From CAZEJK01 sp964512045 (GTDB taxonomy: Bacteria; Acidobacteriota; Thermoanaerobaculia; Thermoanaerobaculales; Sulfomarinibacteraceae), in the NCBI GenBank assembly GCA_964512045.1, contig CAZEJK010000327.1:1-5528 (forward strand): a stretch of DNA of 5,528 nt, written 5' to 3'. Shown here piece by piece: positions 5,163-5,528 of the stretch (the stretch's first letter is position 1; each line of letters opens with the position of its first letter). The notes under the pieces are model-generated. The model was not told the DNA's origin. It did not search any database and was given only the letters and a program-made list of their open reading frames with translations. A program made the translations under genes and the position numbers.

Positions 5163-5522
5163 CTACGGGGCCGTACCAAACTTCTCCAGGGTTGTGCATT
5201 GCGTTCCGTTCGAGCACGGCACCCAGTGGTTCTCGTCACACAGACAGAGATCGAGAGCTGCGACGTTGCGCCGGAGCGACTCGTGCAGTCTCTGCAGCGC
5301 CCCCCGGTGCTGCTCGAGGTCCTGAACCAATGAAGCTGGCCCTGGTTCCTCGCCGTCCGCCATCTTCAGGAGCCGGCGCACTGCATCGAACCGACGGACC
5401 ACAGACCGGTCTGTGAGCTCCGGGACCTCCTGGTACCGGTAGAAGTCCAGTGCTCCTGTCGCTGCGTCGATCCAGCCTTCCAGGCGCTCGGCAAGGCGCA
5501 TGGATATGGCCACGGAAGGCAT
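5163..5522 (-). CDS. Hypothetical helical protein with C-terminal cysteine cluster (start near window edge)
   Basis: I do not recognise this protein. From the ATG at 5522 it has 119 residues, but only six bases lie upstream in the window, they contain no in-frame stop, and no Shine-Dalgarno sequence can be judged, so it may extend further 5'. Another ATG at 5501 (residue 8) has no ribosome site either. Residues 8-90 are mostly amphipathic helix rich in Arg, Glu and Leu (RLAERLEGWIDAATGALDF; RRFDAVRRLLKMA; QDLEQHRGALQRLHESLRRN), compatible with a helical bundle or coiled coil. The C-terminus carries C93, C95, H99, C103 and C109 (CLCDENHWVPCSNGTQC), a compact cluster that could bind zinc or another metal. 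No signal peptide is evident. It is followed by a spacer and the secreted VWA gene on the same strand, with no sign of coupling. Function unknown. Confidence 0.6.
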   Translation of the reverse strand: MPSVAISMRLAERLEGWIDAATGALDFYRYQEVPELTDRSVVRRFDAVRRLLKMADGEEPGPASLVQDLEQHRGALQRLHESLRRNVAALDLCLCDENHWVPCSNGTQCTTLEKFGTAP

Positions 5523-5528
5523 CTTCGT

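Noticed and set aside
4732..5325. Plus-strand frame of 197 codons across the spacer and edge gene
   Set aside because: Pro/Arg/Ala-rich shadow sequence overlapping two minus-strand genes with better support.
1..5528. tRNA, rRNA, CRISPR array, insertion sequence or attachment site
   Set aside because: No clover-leaf T-loop context, no regularly spaced repeats, no transposase-like frame and no flanking direct repeats were found on reading both strands.

Overview
The window is high in G+C (roughly two thirds by eye), and its genes favour G or C at third codon positions. The best taxonomic clue is the minus-strand von Willebrand factor A (VWA) gene. Its D-x-R-G-x-P-V-x-G-L / F-T-V-L-E-D-G block, preceded by an Ig-like 'VEFxxxG' module, is typical of the 'VWFA-related Acidobacterial domain' family. 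I therefore infer an acidobacterium or a similar uncultivated soil or sediment lineage. No rRNA or other phylogenetic marker is present to confirm this.

Layout, plus strand: the probable 3' end of an unidentified gene (1-99), then an enoyl-ACP reductase of the FabL type (180-938), an inositol-monophosphatase-family phosphatase (1079-1852) and a SixA-type phosphohistidine phosphatase (1862-2374). The last two are 9 bp apart, so they are probably co-transcribed. fabL may belong to the same unit, but 140 bp separate it from the next gene. A hairpin at 2432-2452 lies between this block and the convergent minus-strand block.

Layout, minus strand, reading right to left: a small helical protein with a cysteine cluster, whose start lies at the window edge (5522-5163); about 350 bp without a convincing gene; a secreted VWA protein (4805-2996) split by a frameshift near 3745; and a small four-cysteine protein (2836-2456). 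A CRP-type palindrome, TGTGA-N6-TCACA, sits at 2950-2965 between the VWA stop and the small gene.

The plus-strand genes are housekeeping: fatty-acid elongation, sugar or inositol phosphate hydrolysis, and removal of phosphate from phosphohistidine. Nothing in the sequence ties them to one pathway. The minus-strand genes encode a probable exported protein of unknown role and two uncharacterised cysteine-containing small proteins. I do not see a recognisable new multi-gene system. The points most worth a second look are the frameshifted VWA gene, the FabL assignment from its Y-x6-K motif, the CRP-like site and the two orphan Cys proteins.
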